Positions 33,678 through 41,978 of a stretch of DNA of 64,000 nt are shown here, in pieces (positions within the stretch are counted from its first letter, which is position 1; the number at the start of each line of letters is the position of its first letter). The notes beneath the pieces were generated by a model that made no database searches, was not told where the DNA came from, and saw only the letters and a list, made by a program, of their open reading frames with translations. Both the position numbers and the translations under genes were made by a program. The DNA comes from Bacteroidaceae bacterium (GTDB taxonomy: Bacteria; Bacteroidota; Bacteroidia; Bacteroidales; Bacteroidaceae): NCBI GenBank assembly GCA_017483765.1, contig JAFUVE010000060.1, forward strand, positions 1 to 64,000. The letters run 5' to 3'.

Positions 33678-33690
33678 TTTTCTTTTTTTT

Positions 33691-33742
33691 AGATGAGCTG
33701 GATGGACTAGATGTTCTAGATATTCTAGATGGACTAGATGCC
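33691..33742. repeat. 9-bp tandem array (NNNCTAGAT)
   Basis: Successive 9-mers GGACTAGAT, GTTCTAGAT, ATTCTAGAT and GGACTAGAT lie between the MBOAT stop and the DHHW start. Confidence 0.8.
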
Positions 33743-33788
33743 ATCGATGTTTATTGGGGGTAGCTCTATTTTGAAATTATATAAATCA

Positions 33789-35234
33789 TTAGAATCGTGT
33801 GTAGAGGAAGGCGTTGTTTGTGGCTCCGACGAGGAGGGCTACGCTGACGATGAGTATGGCCGCAGAAACGAGGAGCTTTGTTGCAAACTTGATGTTTGCG
33901 TTGAGGGTAGGGCTGGTCATCGTCAGTCGGTCGGTCCTGCTGATGAGCCATTGCCTTACAGGCATGACGAGGATAATAGCCATGATCCAGAGCAATAGCC
34001 GGTCGGTGAAAGCAGTGGTAGTGATGATGTTGTGGAATACCTCAGTCTGTCCGAAGAACGCCTTAAGGAACTGCTTGAGCCTTGTGAAGTCTGTGAAGTA
34101 GAATATCCCGAATCCGATGACTACGATGAGAGTGTTGTAGACGTGGAGCAGGAAAGTGGGTATCTTGTCAATCACCTTGAGTATGGTGTGCTTCTCGATG
34201 ACGAGCAGTATGCCGTAATAAAGTCCCCAGATGATGAAGTTCCAGCTGGCTCCGTGCCACATGCCTGTGAGAAACCACACGGTGAAGATGTTGAGCATCT
34301 GGTGGCGTCGGTTTCCTCCCATGGGGATGTAGACATAGTCTCGGAAGAACGTACCGAGTGATATGTGCCATCTTCTCCAGAACTCTGTGACCGTCTTGCT
34401 GACGAGCGGATGGTCGAAGTTCTCGTTGAAATGGAATCCCATGCACCTACCGAGTCCGATGGCCATGTCTGAGTATCCAGAGAAGTCGAAGTAGATTTGT
34501 AGGGTGAAAGCAACAGCTCCGATCCATGCTCCTGTGGTTGTGATGTCTGCCAGTCCGTTCTTTAGGAACTGGTCTGCCACCTCACCGAGCTGGTTTGCGA
34601 TGATGACTTTCTTTCCGAGTCCGCATAGGAATCGGAAAATGCCTTCCGCCATGTCGTCAGTGCTGACTTTTCGTTTCTTTATCTCAGCCTGCACCGTTGA
34701 ATATCGGACAATAGGTCCGGCAATGAGCTGCGGGAACATGGATATGTAGAGCAGCAGGTTGAAGTAGTTGTGCTGTGCTGGCGACTGCTTTCTATAGACG
34801 TCGATGAGATACGAGATGGACTGGAATGTGTAGAAACTGATACCTATTGGCAGCGCGATAGTCGGCACGCTGACCTGGATTCCGATGTCGTTGAGCGTCT
34901 GCGCGAAGAATCCGAGGTATTTGAAGATGCATATGATAGCGATGTTTGCGATGAGTCCGAGCACGAGTGCCGCTTTTCTGTGCCGCTTCTGCTTGTCGAT
35001 GACCATCCCCGCCAGATAGTTGAGGAAAACGGAGAAAATCATCAGAAAGACATATACGGGTTCTCCCCATGAATAGAAGATGAGTGAGAACATGATAAGC
35101 ACCCAGTTCCTGACCCTGCAGTTCTGAACGGGGTTTCCCTGGAGCCATTTCTTGTCGATGAGGCTTCCGATGATATATAGGATGGCGAATGCCGGAATGA
35201 AGACGAACAGGAAGAATAAATCGGAGAAAACCAT
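33789..35234 (-). CDS. MBOAT family O-acyltransferase (AlgI-like)
   Basis: A 481-residue polytopic inner-membrane protein with many hydrophobic segments. MBOAT landmarks are present: FDFSGYSDMAIGLGRCMGF, FWRRWHISLGTFFRDYVYI and the catalytic histidine in LTGMWHGASWNFIIWG. The family moves acyl groups from cytosolic donors across the membrane to periplasmic acceptors; AlgI of the alginate system is the model. The genes flanking it are two DHHW proteins and an SGNH hydrolase, the expected partners. The length of about 480 is typical. The glycan acceptor cannot be read from the window. Confidence 0.94.
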   Translation of the reverse strand: MVFSDLFFLFVFIPAFAILYIIGSLIDKKWLQGNPVQNCRVRNWVLIMFSLIFYSWGEPVYVFLMIFSVFLNYLAGMVIDKQKRHRKAALVLGLIANIAIICIFKYLGFFAQTLNDIGIQVSVPTIALPIGISFYTFQSISYLIDVYRKQSPAQHNYFNLLLYISMFPQLIAGPIVRYSTVQAEIKKRKVSTDDMAEGIFRFLCGLGKKVIIANQLGEVADQFLKNGLADITTTGAWIGAVAFTLQIYFDFSGYSDMAIGLGRCMGFHFNENFDHPLVSKTVTEFWRRWHISLGTFFRDYVYIPMGGNRRHQMLNIFTVWFLTGMWHGASWNFIIWGLYYGILLVIEKHTILKVIDKIPTFLLHVYNTLIVVIGFGIFYFTDFTRLKQFLKAFFGQTEVFHNIITTTAFTDRLLLWIMAIILVMPVRQWLISRTDRLTMTSPTLNANIKFATKLLVSAAILIVSVALLVGATNNAFLYTRF

Positions 35235-35287
35235 TGGGATTTACTATTTACTATTTATTTGATTATTTTTATATTCAGCTATTTTTT

Positions 35288-35322
35288 AGTTGAGAGTTTA
35301 GAGTTTAGAGTTGAGAGTAAAG
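35288..35322. repeat. Heptamer array (AGTTGAG/AGTTTAG)
   Basis: AGTTGAG, AGTTTAG, AGTTTAG, AGTTGAG and AGTAAAG in exact 7-bp register, ending at the SGNH gene stop codon. Confidence 0.85.
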
Positions 35323-36180
35323 TTACTCAGATTCGGTGTTATTTGTTCCGATAAGCTGTGATATGGCGTTGTTGAGCAGTCTTGCGTTGTTTCGTGCGCC
35401 TGCTTGGGATGTGTGAACGCCGTCGTAGGTGTTGGTGTGACGTTTTTCTTCGACTTTTCTGTCGATGAATTCCTCCGTGTCCATACGTATGATTCCGATT
35501 CCGATTCCGATTTTTTCCGCCATGGTCTGCAGAACGTCTCCGAATATGTGTATGTCCTGAGTCGGCACCTTTGTGGTCTGCATGGGAGAGAGAATGATGA
35601 TTCTGGCTTCCGGGAACGCCTGATGCAGGAGTTCATAATTGAACCGAACGGACTCGGTGAGGCTGAGCACTTGGTTGACTGGCTTGGCTATGATGCTGGC
35701 CGCATCTTCTGCCATGGCCTTGTCTGCAGCCATGGTGTATAGTCCCGGCCGCTTGCTTCGGAACCATATATCGTTAGTCCCCGCACCGATGATGATGATG
35801 TGGGGTGTGGCCTGCTTTCCTTCCTGCACTGCCTGCTTGAGTCTGACGACCTGGTTGTAGATGACATTGTCGTTGCCCAAGGTTCCAATATTCTCCTCCG
35901 GATTAAACTTTGTGGCTTTTGTGTTGGTCCATGTCGCTCCGCTTCTTGCATAGCTCTTGATAGATGCCGGCTGAAAAAGTTCCTTGAACCATTTGTTCCA
36001 TCCCCTGGGCTTGTCACAGTCGTCGCCTCCAATCCAGGTGTTGGAGTCGCCGAGCAGAACGACATGTAGTGTGGGATGGGGCTCCTGCGTTTGCGGTGTG
36101 TCCGGGTTGTTTGCACTCAGTTGCTGAATGTTCAGCATGACAAAAAGCAGCATACTGAGCAAAATCGATATTTTTTTCAT
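35323..36180 (-). CDS. Secreted SGNH/GDSL hydrolase
   Basis: A 285-residue protein with a signal peptide (about 1-24, ending LSAN). All four SGNH blocks are visible: GDSNTW (Ser46), the glycine block near SGATWT, GAGTNDIW, and the Asp/His block YDGVHTSQAG near the C-terminus. It is probably a periplasmic acylesterase or acyltransferase acting on O-acylated glycan. The gene leads the minus-strand unit with MBOAT and two DHHW genes. A -7-like box TAACTTTGC lies 65 bp upstream on the minus strand. Confidence 0.9.
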   Translation of the reverse strand: MKKISILLSMLLFVMLNIQQLSANNPDTPQTQEPHPTLHVVLLGDSNTWIGGDDCDKPRGWNKWFKELFQPASIKSYARSGATWTNTKATKFNPEENIGTLGNDNVIYNQVVRLKQAVQEGKQATPHIIIIGAGTNDIWFRSKRPGLYTMAADKAMAEDAASIIAKPVNQVLSLTESVRFNYELLHQAFPEARIIILSPMQTTKVPTQDIHIFGDVLQTMAEKIGIGIGIIRMDTEEFIDRKVEEKRHTNTYDGVHTSQAGARNNARLLNNAISQLIGTNNTESE

Positions 36181-36244
36181 TCTAATCCAATTATTTTCCT
36201 TTGCTGTCCAGCACCTCGCATGGTGCTGAATATGATAATTTTCT

Positions 36245-36253
36245 GCAAAGTTA
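36245..36253 (-). promoter_or_regulatory. -7 box for the SGNH-MBOAT-DHHW operon
   Basis: Minus-strand TAACTTTGC. The -33 region is not convincing. The surrounding spacer (36181-36783) also holds a heptamer run (36296-36330), the 9-bp array, a dispersed repeat and the nadB promoter. Confidence 0.5.
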
Positions 36254-36352
36254 GCAATATATTTTGAGAAACGAGGGGCAATTATGTATATTTAACAGTT
36301 GAGGGAAGTTTAGAGTTGAGAGTTTAGGGTGATATTAGATTTGGTGATGGGA

Positions 36353-36519
36353 GGACAGGTCGGACGGGTCAGACTGGTCTGACAGGTCGGACGGGTCAGA
36401 CAGGTCGGACGGGTCGGACAGGTCGGACAGGTCAGACGGGTCGGACAGGTCAGACAGGTCGGACAGGTCAGACAGGTCGGACAGGTCGGACAGGCCGGAC
36501 AGGTCGGAGGACAGGTCGG
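36353..36519. repeat. 9-bp tandem array (GGACAGGTC), about 18 units
   Basis: Consecutive 9-mers vary around GGACAGGTC, GGACGGGTC and AGACAGGTC. The same unit, in the same orientation, forms a second array at 41745-41945. The minus-strand frame through it would encode Thr-Cys-Pro repeats but lacks other gene features. Confidence 0.92.
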
Positions 36520-36542
36520 GCTGGATGGGGCGGACGGTCTGG

Positions 36543-36604
36543 TATTCACTTAACAGCGGGGATGTTGGTGGGGCATGGAAAAGGTTGTGCAGACAGAAAG
36601 GTGT
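36543..36604. repeat. Dispersed repeat family 1, copy 5 (diverged)
   Basis: TATTCACTTAACAGCGGGG, then ATGTTGGTGGGG and GGTTGTGC, matching the start and middle of the other copies. Confidence 0.6.
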
Positions 36605-36642
36605 GGTGAGCAGTTGGTTTTTTGAAAAAAAGTGGTTTTTGT

Positions 36643-36673
36643 TTTGTGTTGTTGATGATTATTTGTAATTTTG
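36643..36673 (+). promoter_or_regulatory. nadB promoter
   Basis: TTTG (36643-36646), 19 bp, TAATTTTG (36666-36673): a full match to the Bacteroidota consensus. The leader to the ATG at 36784 is about 100 bases. No NadR-type operator was recognised. Confidence 0.75.
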
Positions 36674-36783
36674 CATATTGTATTGGTTCGAACGAGCTAG
36701 TTCTAACAGATATGAGATAATAATTATAAACTGATATATACTGATAAATAATAGTGAGACTAACTAAAAATTCTAAATAATAT

Positions 36784-38385
36784 ATGATACGCAAATATGA
36801 TTTTCTGATTATCGGCTCAGGTGTGGCCGGAATGAGTTATGCTCTGAAAGTGGCTCGCGCCAAGAAGGGCAAGATTGCCATCATCTGCAAGACGACGATG
36901 GAGGAAGCTAATACTGCCAAAGCCCAGGGTGGTATCGCCTCCGTGACAAACATGCTTGTCGACAATTTCGAGAAGCATATCGAGGACACGATGATAGCCG
37001 GCGACTATATCAGCGACCGTGAGGCAGTGGAGCAGGTAGTGCGCAACGCTCCTGCACAGATCAAGGAACTGGTGGAGTGGGGCGTAAACTTCGACAAGAA
37101 CGAAAACGGGGACTTCGACCTTCACCGTGAGGGTGGCCATTCCGAGTTCCGCATCCTTCATCATGCTGACGACACCGGTTTCGAGATACAGCGCGGCCTG
37201 ATAGAGGCTGTCCGCCGGAATCCCGATATCGAAGTGCTTGAAAATCATTTTGCCGTTGAGATTATCACGCAGCACCATCTCGGCATGCGCGTGACCCGCC
37301 GTACCCCTGGCATTGAATGCTATGGCGCCTACGTGCTGAATCCCGAGACGGGTAAGGTGGACACCTACCTGTCAAAAATCACGCTGATGGCAACCGGCGG
37401 AACGGGAGCCATCTATGCCACGACTTCCAATCCCAATATCGCGACTGGCGACGGCATCGCCATGGTATACCGTGCGAAAGGCAAGGTGAAAGACATGGAG
37501 TTCGTTCAGTTCCACCCGACCGTATTGTTCAACCCTCAGGAGACACACCCTGCCTACCTGATTACCGAGGCTATGCGCGGTTACGGCGGCATACTCCGCC
37601 TTCCCAACGGTGAGGAGTTCATGCAGAAATACGATGAGCGCCTGAGTCTGGCTCCTCGCGACATCGTGGCCCGCGCAATCGACAACGAGATGAAGATTCA
37701 CGCCCTCGACCACGTCTGCCTTGACGTGACCCACAAAGACCCAGAAGAGACGAAACATCATTTCCCTAATATCTATGCGAAATGCCTGTCGATAGGCATC
37801 GACATCACGAAAGACTATATTCCAGTTGCTCCTTCTGCTCACTATATGTGTGGCGGTATCAAGGTGGACCTCGACGGCTGCTCGAGCATCCTCCGTCTTT
37901 ATGCCATCGGCGAATGTTCGTGCACAGGCCTTCATGGCGGCAACCGTCTTGCCTCCAATTCCCTGATAGAGGCCGTGGTCTATGCCGACGCTGCCGCCAA
38001 GCACTCATTGTCTGTAGTGGACGACTATGACTTCAACGAGAAAGTTCCAGAATGGAACGACGAAGGAACGCTGACGAACGAGGAGAAGGTGCTGATAGCC
38101 CAGGACGTGAAGGAAGTTGGCCAGATCATGTCAACTTATGTGGGCATCGTAAGGTCGGATCTTCGTCTTCACCGTGCCTGGGAGCGTCTGGACTTGCTGT
38201 TTGAGGAGACCGAGCACCTGTTCAAGAAAGTGAAGCCCACACGCGACATCTGTGAGCTGCGCAATATGATCAATGTAGGTTACCTCATCACCCGCCAGGC
38301 ACTGGAACGCAAGGAAAGCCGCGGACTCCACTACACTGTTGACTACCCGAAGCATGCGCTCGACGAGAAGAAGGGATTCAAGTAG
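36784..38385 (+). CDS. nadB: L-aspartate oxidase NadB
   Basis: A 533-residue FAD enzyme that oxidises L-aspartate to iminoaspartate, the first step of de novo NAD synthesis. The FAD-binding motif is LIIGSGVAGMSYAL (near residue 8), followed by NTAKAQGGIASV. The substrate-region arginines lie in TDxxx-like HREGGHSEFRILHHADDTG, and CTGLHGGNRLASNSLIEAVV is the C-terminal FAD contact. The helical C-terminus is characteristic of NadB rather than SdhA/FrdA. The partner genes nadA and nadC are not adjacent. It has its own promoter. Confidence 0.95.
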   Translation: MIRKYDFLIIGSGVAGMSYALKVARAKKGKIAIICKTTMEEANTAKAQGGIASVTNMLVDNFEKHIEDTMIAGDYISDREAVEQVVRNAPAQIKELVEWGVNFDKNENGDFDLHREGGHSEFRILHHADDTGFEIQRGLIEAVRRNPDIEVLENHFAVEIITQHHLGMRVTRRTPGIECYGAYVLNPETGKVDTYLSKITLMATGGTGAIYATTSNPNIATGDGIAMVYRAKGKVKDMEFVQFHPTVLFNPQETHPAYLITEAMRGYGGILRLPNGEEFMQKYDERLSLAPRDIVARAIDNEMKIHALDHVCLDVTHKDPEETKHHFPNIYAKCLSIGIDITKDYIPVAPSAHYMCGGIKVDLDGCSSILRLYAIGECSCTGLHGGNRLASNSLIEAVVYADAAAKHSLSVVDDYDFNEKVPEWNDEGTLTNEEKVLIAQDVKEVGQIMSTYVGIVRSDLRLHRAWERLDLLFEETEHLFKKVKPTRDICELRNMINVGYLITRQALERKESRGLHYTVDYPKHALDEKKGFK

Positions 38386-38386
38386 T

Positions 38387-38412
38387 TGAGAGTTTAGGGT
38401 TTAAAGTTTAGG
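38387..38412. repeat. Heptamer array
   Basis: TTGAGAG, TTTAGGG, TTTAAAG and TTTAGGA directly after the nadB stop codon. Confidence 0.7.
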
Positions 38413-38450
38413 ACTTTAGTTAATTGGACAGAAAAAACTCAGAGCCAGGG

Positions 38451-38469
38451 GCCGCAACGATGTTGCGGC
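38451..38469 (+). terminator. Hairpin after nadB
   Basis: GCCGCAAC (38451-38458) and GTTGCGGC (38462-38469) around a 3-base loop. A T-run is missing. No clear promoter was found for the next gene in 38470-38621. Confidence 0.5.
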
Positions 38470-38621
38470 ATAGGACGACAAGCGAGAAAAAAAGCAAAAA
38501 AACAAAAAAAAATACGATTCCCTTGTAGTTTTTATGAAGTTTCTGCGTCTAAATGGTCAGAAACGAGTTTTTAACTCAATAAGAAAGACAGCAATACTAT
38601 TTTAAAAACAAAACAAACGCA

Positions 38622-41429
38622 ATGAAAAAGTTATTCATGATGGCGATAGGTCTGCTTCTCAGCATGACTGCATTCGCCCAGATGGATCAGCCGCTTCCGT
38701 TGGACCCTAACGTGCGTGTAGGAAAACTGGACAACGGCCTGACTTATTACATCCGGCACAATGAATGGCCGGAACAGCGAGTAGACTTCTACATCGCCCA
38801 GAAGGTGGGCTCGATGCAGGAGGAAGACAACCAGCGTGGTCTGGCCCATTTCCTGGAGCATATGTGCTTCAACGGCACGACCCATTTCCCCGGCAACAAG
38901 CTGAAGACCTATCTTGAGAGCATAGGCGTGAAGTTCGGTGAGAACCTGAACGCCTACACGAGCTTTGATGAGACCGTTTACAACATCAACAACGTGAAGT
39001 CCACGAACCTGGGCGCAATAGACTCCTGTCTGCTGATTCTCCACGACTGGAGCCACGACCTGCTGCTGGAAGACGGCGAGATCGACAAGGAGCGTGGTGT
39101 GATCAACGAAGAGTGGCGTATGCGCCGCAGCGCCATGCAACGTATGTATGAAGGTGCTCTTCCCGACATCTACCCTGGTTCAAAGTATGCTGACCGCATG
39201 CCAATCGGCACGATGGACATCGTGATGAACTTCCCTTACAACGACCTCCGTTCCTACTATAAGAAATGGTATCGCCCTGACCTTCAAGCTGTCATCGTTG
39301 TGGGTGATGTAGACGTGGACCGCATAGAGGGCAAGATCAAGGAAATCTTCGCCGACATCCAGGCTCCCGCAGCAGACGCTGCCGTTCGTGAATACTTCCC
39401 AGTTCCCGACACCGCAGAGCCCCTCGTGAGCATCCAGAAGGATAAGGAGATGACTTCCAGCGCCATCATGCTGATGATGAAACACGACAACATGAGCCGT
39501 GAAGAGAAAGGCAGTGTGATGAAGCTGATCAGCGACTATCTCGACGCAGCAGTCAGCAACATGTTTGCCAGCCGCATAGAGGAAATCCTTCAGAAGCCGA
39601 ATCCTCCCTTCATCTCAGCCAGCTTGAGCGACGACGACTACTTCGTAGCCAAGACAAAGGACGCCCTGACCGGTGTAGTGGAGTTCAAGGACAACGGCCA
39701 GGATGCCGCATTGGCAGCCCTTTACCGTGAGATGCTCCGCTTTGGCCGCTTCGGCTTCACGGAGAGTGAGTACGACCGTTTCCAGCAGGAATACCTGTCG
39801 CAGCTTGAGGACCGCTATGCAAAGAAGGACAAGGTGCAGAACACCCGCTATGTCAACCAGTGTGTCCGCCACTTCCTCGACGGCGATGCCATGCCTGGAA
39901 TCGAGGTTGAGTATCAGATGATGAAGATGCTCGTACCGAATCTTCCTGTAAGCATGATCAACGAAGGGTTGAAGGAGGCCGTTTCGGAGAACGACTCCAA
40001 TCTGGTGATGGTGATGTTCGCTCCTGAAAAGGACGGCATCGTCCTCCCGACGAAAGAACATCTTGTGAACTTGATGAAGCAAGTCAGAGCCGAGAATATC
40101 GAGGCCTATGTGGAGGAAGTGAACACCGACCCTCTTATCACAGAGGAGTTGAAGGGCAGCAAGGTGAAGAGTGTGACCGACGGTGCTTTCGACAGCAAGG
40201 TGATTACCTTGGGCAATGGCGTTGTAATCCATGTAAAGAAAACCGACTACACTCCTAACAGCATCTCGATGCGCGCTGTAAGCTGGGGTGGTGACTCCTA
40301 CTACAGCAACGACGAGTATCTGAACGCCTCAAACATTGACGATGTGAATCTCGGCGGCTACGGTAATTTCAGTGCCACTGACCTGAAGAAACGTCTTGCC
40401 GGCATCCAGGCTAGCGCAGATCCCTCAGTTGGCAACCGCACAGAAGGTGTGAATGGCCAGTGCGTTGTGAAAGACTTCGAGACGATGCTTCAGCTGACTT
40501 ATCTGACCTTCACCTCTCCTCGCCGTGACGATGATGCCTTCAAGTCGTATACCGACCGTATGCGTCAGGCTCTGGCTAATCAGGATTTGTCGCCGACGAC
40601 AGCATTGCAGGACACAGTTGTCAGCGTTGTATACAATAACAATGTACGTGCAAAGCGTCTGAAAGCCTCAGACATCGACAAGCTGAACTACGACCGTATG
40701 CTGGAGATATACAAAGAGCGTTTTGCCGACGGCGACGATTTCGAGTTCTACTTTGTTGGCGACATCGACTTAGACGAGGCAACTCCTCTATTCGAAAAAT
40801 ACCTGGGCTCTCTGCCTGTTCTCCCTGGCAGCGAGAAGATGAAAGGCATCGACCAGCGTATCGCAAAGGGCAAGAAGGTGAATGTGTTCGAGAAAGAGCT
40901 TCAGACACCTAATGCCATCGTGATATTCCTGTACCATGCCCCGATGAAGGACACTCCTCGCAACGAGATGGTGATGGACATGCTTCAGCAGCTGATGACG
41001 ATGCACTACACCGAGAGCGTACGTGAGGACGAAGGTGGTGCCTACGGTGTGCCCACCCAGGGTTCCGTGACCGACTATCCCGAGGAAATCGCCGAGTTCA
41101 TCGTTCAGTTGCCCACCGCTCCTGAGAAGCGTGCCCGCATGACCGAGCTGGTCTATGAGGGTGTTGACAAGATGTGTGCCGACGGCCCGAAGGCAGAGGA
41201 TCTGCAGAAGGTGAAGGAGTACATGCACCGCAAGCATGCCGAGGATTTGAAGAAGAACGCATTCTGGATGGGTGCCATGGTGAAACAGAGCCGTTACAAC
41301 TTCGACGAGGTGACAGGCTACGATGCCATGGTTGACGAGATCAGTGCGAAGGAAATCCAAGACTTCGCCAAGAAGGTGTTCAAGAGCGGCAACGTGATTG
41401 AGGTTGGTATGACCAGCCCGGTGAAATAA
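38622..41429 (+). CDS. M16 family zinc protease, PqqL-like paralogue (periplasmic)
   Basis: A 935-residue protease, the same length and architecture as the one at 317. It has a signal peptide (ending TAFAQ, 20), the zinc motif HFLEH (76-80) with CFNGTTHFPG, NAYTSFDETVYNI, and GVINEEWRMRRSAMQRMYEG with the distal glutamate. IGTMDIVMNFPYNDLR and KKWYRPDLQAVIVVGDVDVD match the 317 protein almost residue for residue. The inactive C-terminal half includes REDEGGAYGVP. Unlike its paralogue it has no receptor or lipoprotein neighbours and ends at its own hairpin, so it probably serves general periplasmic peptide breakdown. Substrate unknown. Confidence 0.94.
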   Translation: MKKLFMMAIGLLLSMTAFAQMDQPLPLDPNVRVGKLDNGLTYYIRHNEWPEQRVDFYIAQKVGSMQEEDNQRGLAHFLEHMCFNGTTHFPGNKLKTYLESIGVKFGENLNAYTSFDETVYNINNVKSTNLGAIDSCLLILHDWSHDLLLEDGEIDKERGVINEEWRMRRSAMQRMYEGALPDIYPGSKYADRMPIGTMDIVMNFPYNDLRSYYKKWYRPDLQAVIVVGDVDVDRIEGKIKEIFADIQAPAADAAVREYFPVPDTAEPLVSIQKDKEMTSSAIMLMMKHDNMSREEKGSVMKLISDYLDAAVSNMFASRIEEILQKPNPPFISASLSDDDYFVAKTKDALTGVVEFKDNGQDAALAALYREMLRFGRFGFTESEYDRFQQEYLSQLEDRYAKKDKVQNTRYVNQCVRHFLDGDAMPGIEVEYQMMKMLVPNLPVSMINEGLKEAVSENDSNLVMVMFAPEKDGIVLPTKEHLVNLMKQVRAENIEAYVEEVNTDPLITEELKGSKVKSVTDGAFDSKVITLGNGVVIHVKKTDYTPNSISMRAVSWGGDSYYSNDEYLNASNIDDVNLGGYGNFSATDLKKRLAGIQASADPSVGNRTEGVNGQCVVKDFETMLQLTYLTFTSPRRDDDAFKSYTDRMRQALANQDLSPTTALQDTVVSVVYNNNVRAKRLKASDIDKLNYDRMLEIYKERFADGDDFEFYFVGDIDLDEATPLFEKYLGSLPVLPGSEKMKGIDQRIAKGKKVNVFEKELQTPNAIVIFLYHAPMKDTPRNEMVMDMLQQLMTMHYTESVREDEGGAYGVPTQGSVTDYPEEIAEFIVQLPTAPEKRARMTELVYEGVDKMCADGPKAEDLQKVKEYMHRKHAEDLKKNAFWMGAMVKQSRYNFDEVTGYDAMVDEISAKEIQDFAKKVFKSGNVIEVGMTSPVK

Positions 41430-41434
41430 ACAAA

Positions 41435-41470
41435 TTTTGAAGTTTGAAATTTGAAGTTTGAACTTTAGAA
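41435..41470. repeat. Heptamer array (GAAGTTT)
   Basis: GAAGTTT, GAAATTT, GAAGTTT and GAACTTT in 7-bp register after the protease stop codon. Confidence 0.75.
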
Positions 41471-41483
41471 TTAGTACAAAAAG

Positions 41484-41511
41484 AGCGTGTCACATGATGC
41501 AGTGGCACGCT
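41484..41511 (+). terminator. Terminator of the 38622 protease gene
   Basis: AGCGTGTCAC (41484-41493) pairs with GTGGCACGCT (41502-41511, one wobble) and is followed by TTCTTCT. Its stem is closely related to the next hairpin at 41553-41582. Confidence 0.75.
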
Positions 41512-41552
41512 TTCTTCTATGCTTTTATAGGCTTGAGCTCAGCGTCAGAAAA

Positions 41553-41582
41553 AAGCGTGCCACATAAGAATGTGGCACGCTT
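41553..41582 (-). terminator. tRNA-Ala terminator
   Basis: AAGCGTGCCACA (41553-41564) and TGTGGCACGCTT (41571-41582) form a perfect 12-bp stem, 12 bp past the tRNA 3' end. On the minus strand it is followed by a T-run (the plus-strand AAAAA before 41553). Confidence 0.85.
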
Positions 41583-41593
41583 AATTCTGTTTG

Positions 41594-41667
41594 TGGAGTA
41601 TACAGGACTCGAACCTGCCACCTTTTGACTGCCAGTCAAACGCTCTAGCCAGATGAGCTAATACCCC
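41594..41667 (-). tRNA. tRNA-Ala (anticodon GGC)
   Basis: A 74-base cloverleaf on the minus strand. Acceptor arms GGGGTAT and ATACTCC pair with the G3-U70 wobble that identifies alanine tRNAs. The D-arm is GCTC...GAGC, the anticodon stem TTTGA/TCAAA, the loop CTGGCAG giving anticodon GGC, and the T-arm contains GGTTCGAGTCC. The discriminator is A; CCA is not encoded. Confidence 0.96.
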
Positions 41668-41675
41668 ATGACTTT

Positions 41676-41707
41676 GCAAAGTTAGTGATAAAGATTGGAA
41701 TATGCAA
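41676..41707 (-). promoter_or_regulatory. tRNA-Ala promoter
   Basis: On the minus strand TAACTTTGC (41676-41684) lies 8 bp from the mature tRNA 5' end, with TTGC (41704-41707) 19 bp upstream as the -33 box. Confidence 0.7.
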
Positions 41708-41744
41708 GCGTTTGTGTGAATTTTTTTGAAAAAATAAGTGGAAG

Positions 41745-41945
41745 GATAGGTCGGACAAGTCGGACTGGTCAGACAGGTCGGACGGGTCGGACAGGTCGGA
41801 CAGGTCAGACAGGTCGGACGGGTCGGACGGGTCAGACAGGTCGGACGGGTCAGACAGGTCGGACGGGTCAGACAAGTCGGACGGGTCGGACTGGTCAGAC
41901 AAGTCGGACAAGTCAGACGGGTCAGACAAGTCGGACGGGTCGGAT
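41745..41945. repeat. 9-bp tandem array (GGACAGGTC), about 22 units
   Basis: An unbroken series of 9-mers (GGACAAGTC, GGACTGGTC, AGACAGGTC, GGACGGGTC and variants). It is the same unit and orientation as 36353-36519. It sits upstream of the tRNA promoter and 34 bp past the stop of the next minus-strand gene. All frames stay open because of the 3-codon period. Confidence 0.93.
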
Positions 41946-41978
41946 GAAAAGAAGTTGGCGGTAGAAAAAATGGCCGGG

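Noticed and set aside
36310-36549. Minus-strand frame of Thr-Cys-Pro repeats
   Set aside because: Same artefact from the first 9-bp array; no flanking gene structure.
41645-41929. Minus-strand frame of Ser-Asp-Pro/Leu repeats and plus-strand frame of Gly-Arg-Thr repeats
   Set aside because: Both are produced by the 9-bp array, whose unit length is three codons. The minus frame runs into the tRNA gene, and neither has a signal, a start context or conserved ends.
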